From Hippopus hippopus (taxonomy: Eukaryota; Mollusca; Bivalvia; Cardiida; Cardiidae): a DNA stretch of 64,000 bases. The position numbers were made by a program, and so were the translations under genes. Under the pieces are notes generated by a model. The model had not been told where the DNA came from, did not search any database, and saw only the letters and a program-made list of their open reading frames with translations. Location of the stretch: NCBI GenBank assembly GCA_946811185.2, contig OX328110.1:9838516-9902515 (forward strand). Direction: 5' to 3'. Positions 1 to 12,885 of this stretch are shown one piece after another. Position 1 is the first letter of the stretch, and the number at the start of each line of letters is the position of its first letter.

Positions 1-320
1 GAGAAAATGCAGGTTACGAGGACGTTCTCCTTTTCTCATATTGCATTCAAATGCCTTTTTGTTCAGGGTTTAAAAACACATACAGGTAGTGCTAGTTGGA
101 TTGGATCGCCTTGGTTATGGCACTGCATAAACCAGGAAAAACAGTGAAATTTGTTATATCACTCCGTGATATGATTAAAATACTGATTAAAACAGCTCGT
201 TAGAGTGTTTTTGGGCAAGACACCTCAGAGCCCTCGCCTAGCACTGGTAAAACTCAAAATATATATGAATAAGTAAGTTGTCGCCGTGAGATGACTGAAA
301 CTGAAAGTGACATGACTAAA

Positions 321-570
321 ATGAGCCATGGTCTGTGAAAAAGGGGCTTAATTCATCTGCGAAAAGTATCGTTCCAGGTCAGTCTGCGCAGGCTGAATGG
401 GGCCGAAACCTTTCGCTATTGGTCAATTTTCTGTATGTCAAAGTATACTTTATGATTAAGTCGGTTGTATAAAAAAGTGGCTATCATGGATCAATAACTA
501 TGTGATGGCTTGCTTGGTATAATACATCACGGAGACGCATTAAGCCCCCTTTTGCCAGAGCATGGCTCAT
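321..570 (+). mobile_element. MITE family A, full copy
   Basis: Ends ATGAGCCATG and CATGGCTCAT, with inner arms GGGGCTTAAT and ATTAAGCCCC. A GC-rich palindrome (CAGCCTGCGCAG...) sits near the left, and an AT-rich right half contains TTATG...CATCAC. About 20 copies in this window make it the commonest repeat. Confidence 0.85.
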
Positions 571-750
571 ATTTGTGTAATCAATCTCATGAAAGTAAAG
601 TAAACACGATTTTAAAAAATATACAAGCTACTTTAGCAAATGTATTCGTGCACGGAAATAGTTAGAAATGGCCAATTTTGTTATTGAATGTCATCTTACC
701 ACAATGGTGTTGTTGTAGTTATTTGTTGCAATGTTTATAAAGCGATTAGG

Positions 751-955
751 TAACCCTTAGGCTGGTAAATACGACTCAAGGACGTTTTGCGGATAGTGTA
801 GATCAAGATCAGACTGCACGTGCAGTCTGATCTTAGATCTACCCTATATAAGGAGATTTTTTTCTCACCCCCACCCCCTTAGAGATAACAAAAATTTACT
901 TTTTACTATCGGCTTGAAAGTTTTTATTTCACTTATACAGCAGGATAAGGGTTAA
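751..955. mobile_element. MITE family B, full copy
   Basis: Ends TAACCCTTAGGCTG and AGGATAAGGGTTA. The core is a long palindrome: GATCAAGATCAGACTGCACG facing its complement. About 15 copies here, many reduced to the core. Confidence 0.8.
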
Positions 956-1101
956 CACAGAAGACAATTTTTCAGGCGGTGGCAAAGACGTGAATACGGA
1001 AGGCAGCTATTTATCACGAGGCAGCGAGAAAACCCGGATAGGAGAAACTGTCAGGATTATAAGAAGGCTGATGAAGCTCAGATTGTAAGCCATACATGAA
1101 A

Positions 1102-1363
1102 ATGAGTCATGCTCTGTGAAAAATGGGTGTTATGCGTCTGCAAAAAGTATCAACCAGTATCAGCCCGTGTAGTTTGTGCAGGCTGACTTGGGTCGCAACC
1201 TTTTGCTGTCTGTAAATTTTCTGCATGGCAAAGGACGATACTACACCTCCAGATTCAGTTGATTTTCAGACAAAATGGATTGAATAGATCTACAATCATG
1301 TGATGAATTGCTATAATCCATCACACATTTGCATAAGCCCCCTTTTTGCCAGAGCATAGCTCA
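1102..1363 (+). mobile_element. MITE family A
   Basis: Full-length, starts ATGAGTCATGCTCTG and ends GAGCATAGCTCAG. Confidence 0.8.
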
Positions 1364-1469
1364 GTTAATGATTGTTAGCCATTTCCTAACTATTGATAAA
1401 GTAACTTTCCATCGCCGATGGTATAGATTATCATCATACTGCACAAAATGATATTTTAATTCTTCACTG

Positions 1470-2024
1470 TGTTACGGGAGATCACTCCTTCATGCATGGC
1501 TTCGTCCTGATTTAAATACAATACCTGACAACTGCGTTAGGGAGATATCTCTTTAGCTCAGTGGTTATGGTATTGGTCTTTTAAACCTCGAAAAACGAGG
1601 ATATTTGCCCGTCATGGGTTCGAATCCCGCCAGATGCGGTTTGTACTGCCATGCATTTGTTAATTTGCTTCTTTGTTACGGACTTTGTTCGTAAGATGGG
1701 GGCTCGTCCGGGATTGGCCATTGAGCGGACATTTGTTGTCTGAAAAATAGACTTACTGCCTAATAAGGCTTTGAGTCATCAATAAATGATGACTTTAAGA
1801 AGGGGTGTGTTACGGGAGACCACTCCTTCATGCATGGCTTCGTCCCGATTTAAATACAATACCTAACAACTGCGTTAGGGAGATATCTCTTTAGCTCAGT
1901 GGTTATGGTATTGGTCTTTTAAACCTCGAAAAACGAGGATATTTGCCCGTCATGGGTTCGAATCCCGCCAGAGGCAGTTTGTATTTCAGCTCTGCATTTG
2001 TTGCGGACTTTCATGTTCGTTAGA
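1470..2024 (+). mobile_element. TRIM-like miniature LTR element with tRNA-like LTRs
   Basis: LTRs at 1470-1696 and 1808-2024 begin TGTTACG and end CGTAAGA/CGTTAGA, so the ends are imperfect inverted repeats. Position 1697-1714 is TGGGGGCTCGTCCGGGAT, the primer site complementary to tRNA-Pro known from gammaretroviruses, directly abutting the 5' LTR. A purine-rich AAGAAGGGGTG (1797-1807) abuts the 3' LTR. ACTG flanks both sides (1466-1469, 2025-2028) as a target duplication. The interior is only 111 bp and has no ORF, so it must be mobilised in trans. Each LTR contains a tRNA-like segment with intact A and B boxes. Confidence 0.85.
1545..1634 (+). other. tRNA-like Pol III promoter inside 5' LTR
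   Basis: A box TAGCTCAGTGG (1554-1564) and B box GGTTCGAATCC (1617-1627). The loop CTTTTAA resembles a tRNA-Lys(UUU) anticodon loop, but its stem does not pair, and a CCTCG-AAAAA-CGAGG hairpin sits where a variable arm would be. Not a working tRNA. The same segment recurs unchanged in the 3' LTR (1883-1972) while the LTR tails differ. Confidence 0.75.
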
Positions 2025-2074
2025 ACTGTGATTGTCATCTAAACATGTTCGAAACAAAAAAAAAATTCATCTTT

Positions 2075-2180
2075 ACGACAATGTCCTAAATTTATGTATT
2101 AAAGCTGTACTAAGCCAGATTTTGACCCCAGTTTTTTTTTTTTCGGGGGGGGGGGGGTGAAATTGGTAGTTTTTAAGAAA
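2075..2180 (+). repeat. Poly(T)-poly(G) repeat module, copy 1
   Basis: Begins AATGTCCTAAATTTATGT, then AGCCAGATTTTGACCCCAG, a T run, a G run and GGTAGTTTTTAAGAAAAA. The same order recurs at 3790-3925 with a longer, broken T/G tract. Confidence 0.75.
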
Positions 2181-3711
2181 AAGTCATAAGTATTATACGT
2201 GAATGTTAAATCTTGGAGGGGGGTGCTGTAAACAAAGCGCCTCCATGTCGTTAAAACTAGAGGTTTTGTGGCAAAAGGTAAATGATACCGCTTTACATAT
2301 TCTCCAGGGGTACCTTTCTCTAAACTGCGTACGCATGAAATTTACGCACGCAGTTAAGGTAAGCATGCATCAAGTCTGAAAGCAAGTTTATCTGAACTGC
2401 ATAACGTTACAATTTGAGTAAAAGTATGCGTAACTTCACGCGAACTCATACCATTCGGTAAAGCAAGAATCGTATGTGTGTACATTCAATCCCAAAGAAT
2501 TTGCATAAATCTATGCAATTCAGAGAGAGAGATATGCCTACCCTAGTACGTTGAAATTAAAACACTAACAAGACCTATATTAAAAGACAAGTATTTCTTA
2601 TTTCATGTAAATAAGACTATATACTTTTTCTGTGGTTTCTATCAAAACCAGGTCAGAATTTTCGGCGTAGCTGTATGATCTCACTTTTGACCTACTTTCA
2701 GTACTAGGAGGAAATGAATGGTTACACATTTTGTGATTGGCCAAATATAGGTAAACTACGCAAAAAAATAAAGGTCACAGTAGAAATTTACCGACACTGG
2801 ATAAAAGTGTTCATGACTAGAAAATCACGTAACGATCACATTTATCTGTGTAAAGATGTACTTTTTGGCCATGCAGATGTTAAACTCTAGCTAAACATCC
2901 ATAATCTAAATAATATGGATAAACTAATAGCAATGAGTATTGGCGAGTTTTCTATTTTGGTTAGTGTAAGAGATTTGGTACCCGTTTTTCCTCGCGTAAA
3001 ACCGAATACGAATTGCGACGGCATGCTACCGCTCTATTGTCTTACACGAAAACGGGTTGTGAAAAAACTGATTTCGTTTCTTGTCACAATGAAAAAAGAT
3101 GTTATGTCTTGAATTTGGTGATTTAATTCGAAGCGTGAATAACTATGCCTACCTGGGGGAACAATCGATTTTATTGCGTTGTTAGCGAAGAAACTGGGTT
3201 TCTACTAAATTACTCTTAGTAAAAGTAGGCGGGTGTGGTCAAGCATTGAGAGTGGTGATAAAACCCCGCCTTCTGATAACGACAAATAGTTGATGTTTGA
3301 AAGGTGCTTCTTTTTTGTACAAAAACATGCAAATCTACTTTGCTTCCTTTTTAAAGATTTCATTGTATGGTTTAAACAGACCTTTATTTAAACATGATTC
3401 ATTAATAAAAAACAGAACAAAAGATATATTCTGAAACATGGTAGAATGTCGACTCTCATTTTACGTTAAACATGAGAACTAATGTATTGCTCAATAACGC
3501 TCATTACGAGAGCTTCCTCATTCTTAAATCTTATTGAACATTCTGCTTTCAACCATATGCAAAACAATTTAAAAGTGGCTACTTTCAGAACTGTTTTCAT
3601 CATTTCTCTTCATATCATTATACTACAAACGAATTTAAAATATTCATATCCCAGTGCCGCTTGCGCCGTCTGTCTTTTTTAAAAGATATTTCTTGTTTAT
3701 TCTGATACTGT
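2181..3711. other. No gene seen
   Basis: AT-rich; only short chance ORFs. A missing first peroxidase exon could lie here, but none was recognised. Confidence 0.5.
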
Positions 3712-4180
3712 CTAAACCTTAAGCTGCTAAGTACGACTCAGTGCTCTTTTATGGACAGTGTAGATCAAGGTCAGATAAAGGTCAGACTGCAGAAAATGTC
3801 CTTAATTTATGTATTAAAGCTGTACTAAGCCAGATTTTGACCCCAGGTTTTTTGGGGGGTTTTTTTTGGGGGGGGGGGTGGAGGGGGGGGTGAAAATTGG
3901 TAGTTTTTGAAGAAAAACCAAGTCAGATTTTTTATTCTGATACTGTCTAAATCCTAAGCTGCTAAGTACGACTCAGTGCTCTTTTATGGACAGTGTAGAT
4001 CAAGGTCAGACTGCACAAAAGGTGCACTCTGATCTTGTGCAGTCTGATCTTGAACCTACACTGTCCGATACGATAATTTTTTTTTTCCCGGCGATAAGCA
4101 CATTGTAAGATCAGTGCCACGAGATATACTATTGGTTGCAAAACTTTCATTCTATTTATTTAGCAGTTTAACGGTTGATT
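3712..4180. mobile_element. MITE family B interrupted by a T/G-run repeat
   Basis: An 80-bp piece (CTGCTAAGTACGACTCAGTG...) appears twice, at about 3710-3785 and 3945-4015, on either side of a poly(T)-poly(G) module. Best read as an insertion with duplication of the left half. Confidence 0.65.
3790..3925 (+). repeat. Poly(T)-poly(G) repeat module, copy 2
   Basis: Same flanks as copy 1 but the tract alternates T and G blocks; lies within a family B MITE. Confidence 0.75.
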
Positions 4181-4314
4181 TAAAAGTTATATGCCGTAAT
4201 AACAAGGTTCTAGGAGAAAGAATTTCAAATTACTGTAAGTTTAAAAAAAAAAAAGTTCCAGAGATACTCGTAATCAATCAGTTCATATGTTAGCATGTTA
4301 TGTTATATTCACAG

Positions 4315-4502
4315 CCATGAATTCGCCGAGTGTTTGAAAGGCGAGTATTCACGGTCACATCTGTGTAAGGAGGAAAAGGTGTATTGTGGACCAAGTGACA
4401 GCTATCAGACCTATGACGGTACCTGCAATAATATTGAACATCCAAAATGGGGCAGTGTGGGGACGGAACAAGTTCGTCTACTCGATCCCGTCTTTGATGA
4501 TG
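4315..4502 (+). CDS. Peroxidase exon 1 (first visible)
   Basis: Acceptor TTATATTCACAG, donor GTAATG. Enters in phase 2 and leaves in phase 1. Encodes a Cys-rich lead and the start of the catalytic domain ([17 protein letters not shown], then [10 protein letters not shown]). A MITE (family A) starts about 25 bp after the donor. Confidence 0.9.
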
Positions 4503-7500
4503 GTAATGTATTATATACCTATAATAGAGTCATGCTCTGTGAAAAGGGTGCTTAATGCATTTACGAAAAAGTATCGACCCAGGTCAGCCTGCGCAGTCCG
4601 CGCAGGCTGACCTGGACCGAAACTTTTCGCTGTTGGTCAATTTTCTGTATGTCCAAGGGCCAGTGTACCTCATAAATTAGTCTGTTGTTTAAAAAGGTAG
4701 CTATTATGGATCGATTATTATGCGATGGCTTGCTTGGTATTATGTTTCACAGAAATGCATTAAGCCCCCTTTTGCCAGAGAATGGCTTAAATATTTCGGC
4801 TCAAATGCATGAATCACACTGGATAAAATCCATATCTACACATTGTTAAATACGGTTCCAAATATGGTATCATGGTGTAAATCGCGAGTGGACTGCCTTT
4901 ATATTTGTATCTGACTTGAACGGTCAAAGTGTTACGATATAATATTCTTTCGCCATCTATCGTATATCGGCCGAAGTTATACAAGGTCGTAAGAGCAATT
5001 TCTCCCTTAACTACAATGTTTTCATACATGTAGGTGGGCTGCAACTGTTATCAACAGAATGTAATAACTTAAAGAATTTCGCTATTGTTGTTCTTTTCTT
5101 GTACATGTATTTAACCCCGTTTACAACATTATATCAGTTATATCGCCAGGACCAGACTAGTTTTAAACCCTGTGCGCTCGTTGTCGGCGCATATCATACT
5201 CTTAGAATATTCAACCTGTCTGCATCATCATCTCTTGTACAAGAGAAAATCAATACGCCGCTAATAAAGTAGCAATGGAAAAAATGGCTATAAACAATAC
5301 ATCTGTGGAAAAATGTAGCGTGCTTTTGGCTCTAAATATCTTGAAAATCTAATTATTTCAAAAGGGAAAATGTTTTTACAAATACGATTGTTTTACGGCA
5401 CATCTTCGAATACAGTTTCTAATATAGACTTTCGGAAAACCAGGGTTCGTGCAAGGTTTTTCCACAGAGATATCAACAAGAAGTCTCTGGGCTTATACAG
5501 AGGCTATTAACCAAGCCTGTAGGGGCTGTCTTAATAAATGGCCGGTGCATAGGTTACATGCTAGCTGATCATAGGTAAATGAATCGTAAAAGGTAGCGTT
5601 TTACTGAGTAAGCATTTAATTTATTTTGAAATTCAAAGTAACGGTTGTCGTTTTGAAAAGTAGTCCGGTTCTGTACCCAGAATGCCCAAATCAGATAGAT
5701 GTGTATTTGAAGAATGCCATCAAGCGGAAGATAATGCCTGTGCGTTACTGACTGAGCAACCAGGCGCGGATTGGCTTACATACTTACTTCCACGTTATAT
5801 ATAACAGGTTATAACAGTCCCCGGATGAAGGATAAGTATGGAATCTCTTTACCAAACGTCAGAAAAATCTCTAATGCCGTGTTTACCAAAGATGACGAGG
5901 ACGCAGATAAAGATGAAGACCCCGAGTTTACCTCACTGGTGATGACAATGTCTCAGCTTGCCGATCACGATATCACAATGACGCCGACTATCAAAGGTAA
6001 CATGTTTTTGAAACTTTAATATTTAGGCTGCCAAGCGCGATCTCAGCGCTTTTTCAGACAGTGTAGATCAAGATCAGACTACACAGAACGTGCAGTCTGA
6101 TCTTGGATCTACTCTCTCCAATACTATGAGTTTTTCTCGGCAAGAAAAGTCTTTGATAATGTTATATTTTATATTTTAATATAGGCCGAGAATTCGCACA
6201 CATTTTTTTTCAGCATGTTTAGAGTTAACCCATTTCTGTTTAGGCTTATTTTCAACAAGTCAAAAGTGAACATGAAGAACTTAAAAAGAGCAGTTTTTTT
6301 ATGGAACAGAATGTTACTTCATTGAATATGAACAATGAAATGATATGAATGCAAAAACATTAGAAATACTGTCTGAGAAGAGGAAGCGATGCATAGATAA
6401 AACATAATGTTGAGGAAATTTCATGGCTACATACCTCTTTGGAAGTCGTATAATTATAATTATGCAAGTCATTTTGAGTAGAAGACTTTGCAAGCAACTC
6501 TTTCAGAAAGAATTAATTTTATTCTTTGCTTTTCATGCATCTGGAACTACTTTTAATGGGGCATTTGTTTGAAGCTTTATGATGTTGATCGACTTTATAA
6601 TCTCTTTGAATACTCTAAACCTTGTGCATATTTGGTAAGAAAATGAACAAGTCTCTCGAGACAGTGCGATATTATCAGGACATGCACCGTAACTAGTAAA
6701 GTAAAAAAATAAACATCAACTAGAACTGATAACATAACAAGAGTAAAAAGTGAGAAACGAAAGCCTGAATATGCTTCTTCGACACTGCATCGCAATGATA
6801 TGTGCTCCTGTTAGTGGAGATGTTTGCATTTGATTGTATTTCTTACATGATGCTATTGATTTTTGTTTAAGACTCGTCCCGCTAGTAAGACTAAACGCGC
6901 CTTTAATTTGAAGACTTCCACCAACTGAAATAGGAAGTATTCATCCAGCCTACCGTTCTAATTCTAAATTCCTCCTCGGAAAATAAAATGCTTGTTGTTT
7001 GAAAATAAATTCAGAACTGAATTTGAAATAGATGGGGAATACGGCCAACAGCCCTCTCGTTTAAAATTGCGCATGCTAAGCATATGTACCACTGTTTTTG
7101 TCTTTAACTTTCTCAGGACATCTCTCTTCTGTCTCTGTTTCAGATAAAGATGGCAAGAATATTAACTGCTGCACCAATCCAAATCATGATTGGTAGGTTG
7201 AAATAGCGTTTTCATTTACTTACTGTTCTGAAATAAAATAAGACCATCTTTTTTATGAATAAAGTATCATTTACTACAACTGAATACGTTTACTATGTTG
7301 ACCCAAAGCTCTGACAGCTGCTTGTTGTCCGTCTGATTGGTGGACAAAAAGGAAGCATTGGAAGCCTACTAAAACCTTCATTATGTTTAAATAAACAACT
7401 GAATGAATATCTTTAGTTGAAACATATTTATTTTACATCGACTGAGAAACAAATTCTTGAAATTTATACCAAGCGCTCTCGATTCTGCTTCCTGGGACTA

Positions 7501-9898
7501 CACCAGTACTCGCGCCGAGTGTGTGGGCCAGTGAACAGTCCTAAAGCTGACACCCACTCCCTGGTAACGAACTCAGGACCTTATAACCACAAAGCCGACG
7601 ATCTATCTCACAACCACGGACACTTATTATTATATAATTATGATAGATTTAACCCATTATTATACAAATTCGACTAATCCTGCCACAACCTTAAACTAGC
7701 CTAAGGAAAAATCGTAGAAAAATGATAAGTTTGACAATGACAAACAATAAGGATAAGTAAGTATATTATCCTGTTTCCATTATATTTTCAGTGAGCCACA
7801 TTACAGTTATCGTATGTAAATACTTACATTTCAGGAAAGTCTGATATACTTTCTCCATATAAACAGTTGTTTTTTTTTTTGTCGGTAACCACTGTTTCTC
7901 AAGAATGCCCTCAACCCTTAACCTGCTAAATAAATAGAATGAAGATTTCTTGCGATCACAGACTGCGTGTTACTGGAAAAAAAAAACTTGCCGTATCGGA
8001 TAGTGTAGATCCAAGATCAGACTGCACGTTCTGTGCAGTCTGAACGTGCAGTCTGAACCTGATCTACACTGACCGCAAAAGAAGTTTGGGTCGCACGCAA
8101 CAACCGAGGGGTTAAGAATACTTTCTAAGTCATTGCTTCAAGTATGTTTAAACTATTTACCAAGTAATCCCATGTTTTACGATCCCTAAAAAGAACGCCT
8201 TTGAAAACATGTTAGAAAAGTAGAAAATGCTGGTAGCCATCATTTTCTCCTTTTCCAACTATGTTTTCTACCGTTTCAAAGACAATATCCACCATTTGAG
8301 CCGCATATTAATTGGACGTCTGCAACTGTTCTGGATTTGAACAAATCTTGATTTTTGTTGATTTGTAAAGAGTAAGTCAAGTGTTATATAATAGACATTG
8401 AGGTCCGTAGTCACCAACCATTCTTAACTCCATTCTGAGTCTAATTCTAGAATGAGAAAGTAACACAACTTCTGATTGGCTAAACCAGTTGGTATAGCCA
8501 ATCAATTGTTTCACTTTCAAACTTAGAAACTTGAGTATTCTACCGAGAACGTTCTGTAGAATGGTTGATGAATACAGACCCATACTATCATTTGGTTTCT
8601 TTCAATAAGCCACTCAGTGTGTCTGCCTATCAAGATAGCGAGGGATGATCCCTATCTAAGTAAAAGTGGACAAAGATGTATCAACTTAGTGCGCTCTGTA
8701 TCCAGTCCTTGTTGCTCGGAAGATTGTAAGTTCTGTTCTCACCTTTGATTTGATTTTGTGGTATTAAACGCCATTTTCAACATTATTTCGTTTATATCAC
8801 GGCGGCCAGTGCACCTATCCATACTTTCCTGGAGTTTCTTTTACCAGTATTTTTGCACAATATTCTTTCCAAGCTACTGGCTGCTTTCCCATATTACCAT
8901 CGTTGAAACAATGATCAGTGGTGCAAAAGGAATGAATCCTGTCGCAATGACTATCATCAAGCCTCGTAAAGAAATTGGCCGAGCCGGGGTACGAACCAGC
9001 GACCCCGTGTTCTTGAGTCCTGTACGCTACCGACTGCGCTACCGGGGCTCGGCTGTTCTCGCCTATAAACTAATTGATTGAATTTGGGTTTATTTATCGT
9101 CGCCACCGGTTACCCAAAAAGGCGACGCCCCCCCTGAAGACTGCTAGTTTTGTTAGGAGGTATAGTGCAAGATACAAGACGAAATTTATCCTAAGTTACG
9201 CCTGGTTCTAAAACGTGCTCGGTGTAGAGCACACGGAAGTTCTGTCTAACGTCGCATCCGAAAGACTTTTAGTAATTTAGATGGCCAGTCGTGGGGCTCG
9301 AATCCACGCCCTCAAGTGACCATAGACTTGATTAGGACGGATAGAAAATGGATTTCATGTTTTGGAGGCAAAGCAATTGCTGTTGTCTTTTCCAGTTTTA
9401 AATTAGGTCGATTTTTTTTAGTTGTTCTGTCCCTTACACCATATATATTAGTACATCGTAATTTATCTATGTTAACACTGCTGAGCCATTCTACACACTT
9501 TCAAGTTTTAATAGCGTTTTTTTCTCTCTTGCTGTATAAATATACCTTTAACTGTCAGTGTTTCCGTTTACTTCACACAGGCAAGCGTACACCGATAAAC
9601 GTGATATCAGCTTACCTGGACGGTAATCCTACATACGGTAACAGTAATGAACAGGCGGCTGAATTCAGAGAAAAAGGTTTGTTTAACCTTTTAACATACA
9701 GTCCCAAGTTCTAACGATCTTGAGGAAGAAGCCTTTTGAGGGAAAAGGAGAAAATGCTGGTTACCAGCCTTTCCTCCTTTTCCCACAGTGTTTTCTACTC
9801 TTTCAGAGAGGAATTCAACTATTTGAGCCGGATCTAATTTGTCTTTCATAAAAACTTTCAATTTCGACGAGTCTAAAATTTTGTCCTTAGGTAAAGAA

Positions 9899-9981
<83 letters not shown>

Positions 9982-12849
9982 TGTGTGTATGTGTGTGTGA
10001 ATCATGCTGGGTGAAAAGAAGGGTTTTATGCATCTGCGCAGTCCGGGTCAGCCTGCGCAGTCCGGGTTGTTTTTCGTCAATTTTCTGCATGTCAAAGGAC
10101 CAGTGTACCTCATGATTCAGTCATTTGTTAGACAAAAGAGAATTTACAGATCCATGATGACTTATTCGGTACAATACATCACAGAGATGTATTAAAACCC
10201 GTTTTGCCAGAGCGCGGCTCGTTTCTTATTTTTTTACTCTTTACTAGACGACAAAATCGCACAAACTTCAAACAGGTCCTTCTTGTATGATGTTTGAACA
10301 AGGGTATGTAAGTAACACAATAGTCCACTATCAACAAAAAGATAGTGAGAGAAGGGTAACACAACAGCAAATTTGAGTGGAAAGGAAGTAAAACTGACAG
10401 TAGCATGACTAGAATGAAGCATCCTATGAAAATGGTCCATTTCTATATAAAAAAGGAGAATACTTAGATATAATGTTGAATTTTTTACATATCAAAACGG
10501 GGATTGTTGTATCTTTTATACATAACATGGAGAATATCATCATTTTTGCATAGAAAAATGGATAGGGCTAGAACTTTAGATATAAAAGTGTAGAATGTTA
10601 CATGTTTTACATGTAAAAATTGAGACATACAATGTTTACCTATACAAGTTTAGAATATTACTACTTTCACAAGTAAGATTGAGACATTACAACTGTAACA
10701 TATCCAAATTGAGAATGTTACACATTTTTACATTTTAAAATAGAGAACGTTATAATTTATACATACAGACATAAAATGGGAAATGTTACAGCTTTTCATA
10801 TATAATCGGAGAATACAACGATTTTAACATATAAAAATGTAGAATGCTGCAACTTTTACATTAGAAAAAGAAGAATGTCACTTAAAACGCTTTGTCTCTT
10901 TAACTCACAAGTTATTTGTTAATGAACACCAATAAATGCAAGATCAGTTTATTTAGACGATAATTTTACAGATATGATAACATCAAGATGCAAAAGACAT
11001 AAAAAGTGAAAGCTGTGAATCTTGTTGCTCGGTTGTGGAAAGGGATTTGGATTACGTGATTCAGTGATTAAATGGTGCTTTATACCGCTTTAAACGGTAT
11101 TTCAGTTATATTACGAAAACAGTTTTTTAATGTATGTGTCCTTTTGGTTTAATCCACCCAAAAACAAACAGATACCTTAATGGATGCACCACGATTTTTT
11201 TTGTTGTTTATTTAATTAGCTTTTAACATTTGGGAATCTCCAACACAACCTTCTGTTTTACAATCACTAGATGTAAATATGACGGAATTAAAGGAAACAA
11301 TATCCGAGACGCCTTTATCATATCCTTATCAGATAAATATTTTGTAAATCCACGTTTTACAATCCAGGGTCCGTTTTCAGCAACCATTCTAAAGATCATT
11401 CTTAGGTCTTACTCTCAAGAATTTTCTAACTTTGACAGTAACACAAGTTCTGATTGGCTAACCCAAGTGGTTAAGCCATTCAGAACTTGTGTTACATTCT
11501 AAATCTAGAATAAGACAAAGGTTATTCTTAAGAATGGTTGTTGAATACGGGCTCCAGTTAAAAAAGTGTAAGTTTCGCGGTCCGACGAATCACCGAAATA
11601 CCGAAATACCACCGAAACACCGAAATACCCGTATTTTTTATTGCTGGGTTCAAATAACTGACAAAAGTATGCAGGATTCTTTTCTTTCTTTTCTTTTTCA
11701 GAAAACATGCTTAATCAAAGTATTAATCATTATTGAGCAGAGTGACACTGTTAGTATACACTGATCATAGATTTACGTTGAGAACAATCACCGAAACACT
11801 CGCGTGCCTGACCTGTTACACACCGAAATACCCGATCTCGATGACGACAATCTAGACCTAAGATTTATCAATTTGAAATTATCACTTATATTTCTTTTAA
11901 ATGATAAACACAAATAGTATGTTGAGAATTCTGGGCGCCTTATTTCCTGCGCCAGTATATCCTGCGCCACATTATGTGGGATTTAAAGCCCATTTTCACA
12001 AATGTTTCGGTGAAATGGCGGAGGCTAGTGCACCTAGTCATGATTTTCTACGCTACAGACTCAGGTCCGCGAAAACTATCGACTCTGATCAGCCTGCACG
12101 GCCCGGCAATGGCTGTTATTTTGATCGGCGACTTTTCTCCCACCCCAGCCGTACAAGGGGTTAGCGACCTGTATATCATGTTGACAGGTGAATTAAGGAG
12201 TCCCACAAAAGAGAAGCTATTTTTGGTATCTGTTTTTATTGGTTGATAAAAGAGTAGGGTAAGTATGTACCCGAGCAAAGTCTTCAGTAGCGAATATGAC
12301 TCAAAAACAAGTGGACGTTGCTAATTGTGAAACGGGAGAGTTTAGTTTCGTGCGATGGGACGATCACGAAGTGAGTTGTCAGCTTGACGAACGTTTCTCG
12401 CTCGTTGTGAAACGAGCCTACCGACTGACGTATGTGCTCCTTCGGAGCGGGAGTAAGTTTATCAAACTCCCATTTGAGGTTTTTAACGCCATATGTAATG
12501 CACAAATTAGTATAAAATTCTTAAAAGAAACTCTGGAAAATAGAGAAGAAGAGCAAGGATGGTTGTGTATGTATTGCGGCCGCCTATTTTCTACGGCAAC
12601 AAACGGCACCCGTCATGAGCAACAACAACATGAAGTGATTACTGACCTTTATAATTGAAACTGCAGACTGGATTACAGTTAGAATTTGACACACGACTGT
12701 AAGCGACATACGGATTCAGGCGTACACAATACAACTCATTGGTTCTGCAACGAAGGAAAAAAAGAATAAACATCAAGGAAGAAAGAAAGAAGGAAAGAAG
12801 GAAAGAAAGAAAGAAAGAAGGAAGGAAGGAAGGAAGGAAGGAAGGAGGA

Positions 12850-12885
<36 letters not shown>

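Noticed and set aside
1545..1972. Two tRNA genes
   Set aside because: A and B boxes are present but acceptor and anticodon stems do not pair, and both lie inside LTRs.
2915..3112. 65-aa ORF as peroxidase first exon
   Set aside because: No signal-peptide pattern, no donor in phase 2, sequence not like a peroxidase propeptide.
8985..9056. tRNA gene on the minus strand
   Set aside because: It is the head of a SINE whose body recurs at 35055 and 53135.
9691..10115. ORFs of His-Thr or Cys-Val repeats
   Set aside because: Produced by the (GT)n tract.
11901..12278. Overlapping 76-90 aa ORFs, again at 14172-14516
   Set aside because: They lie in the inverted terminal repeats and stay open in several frames; no frame is favoured.
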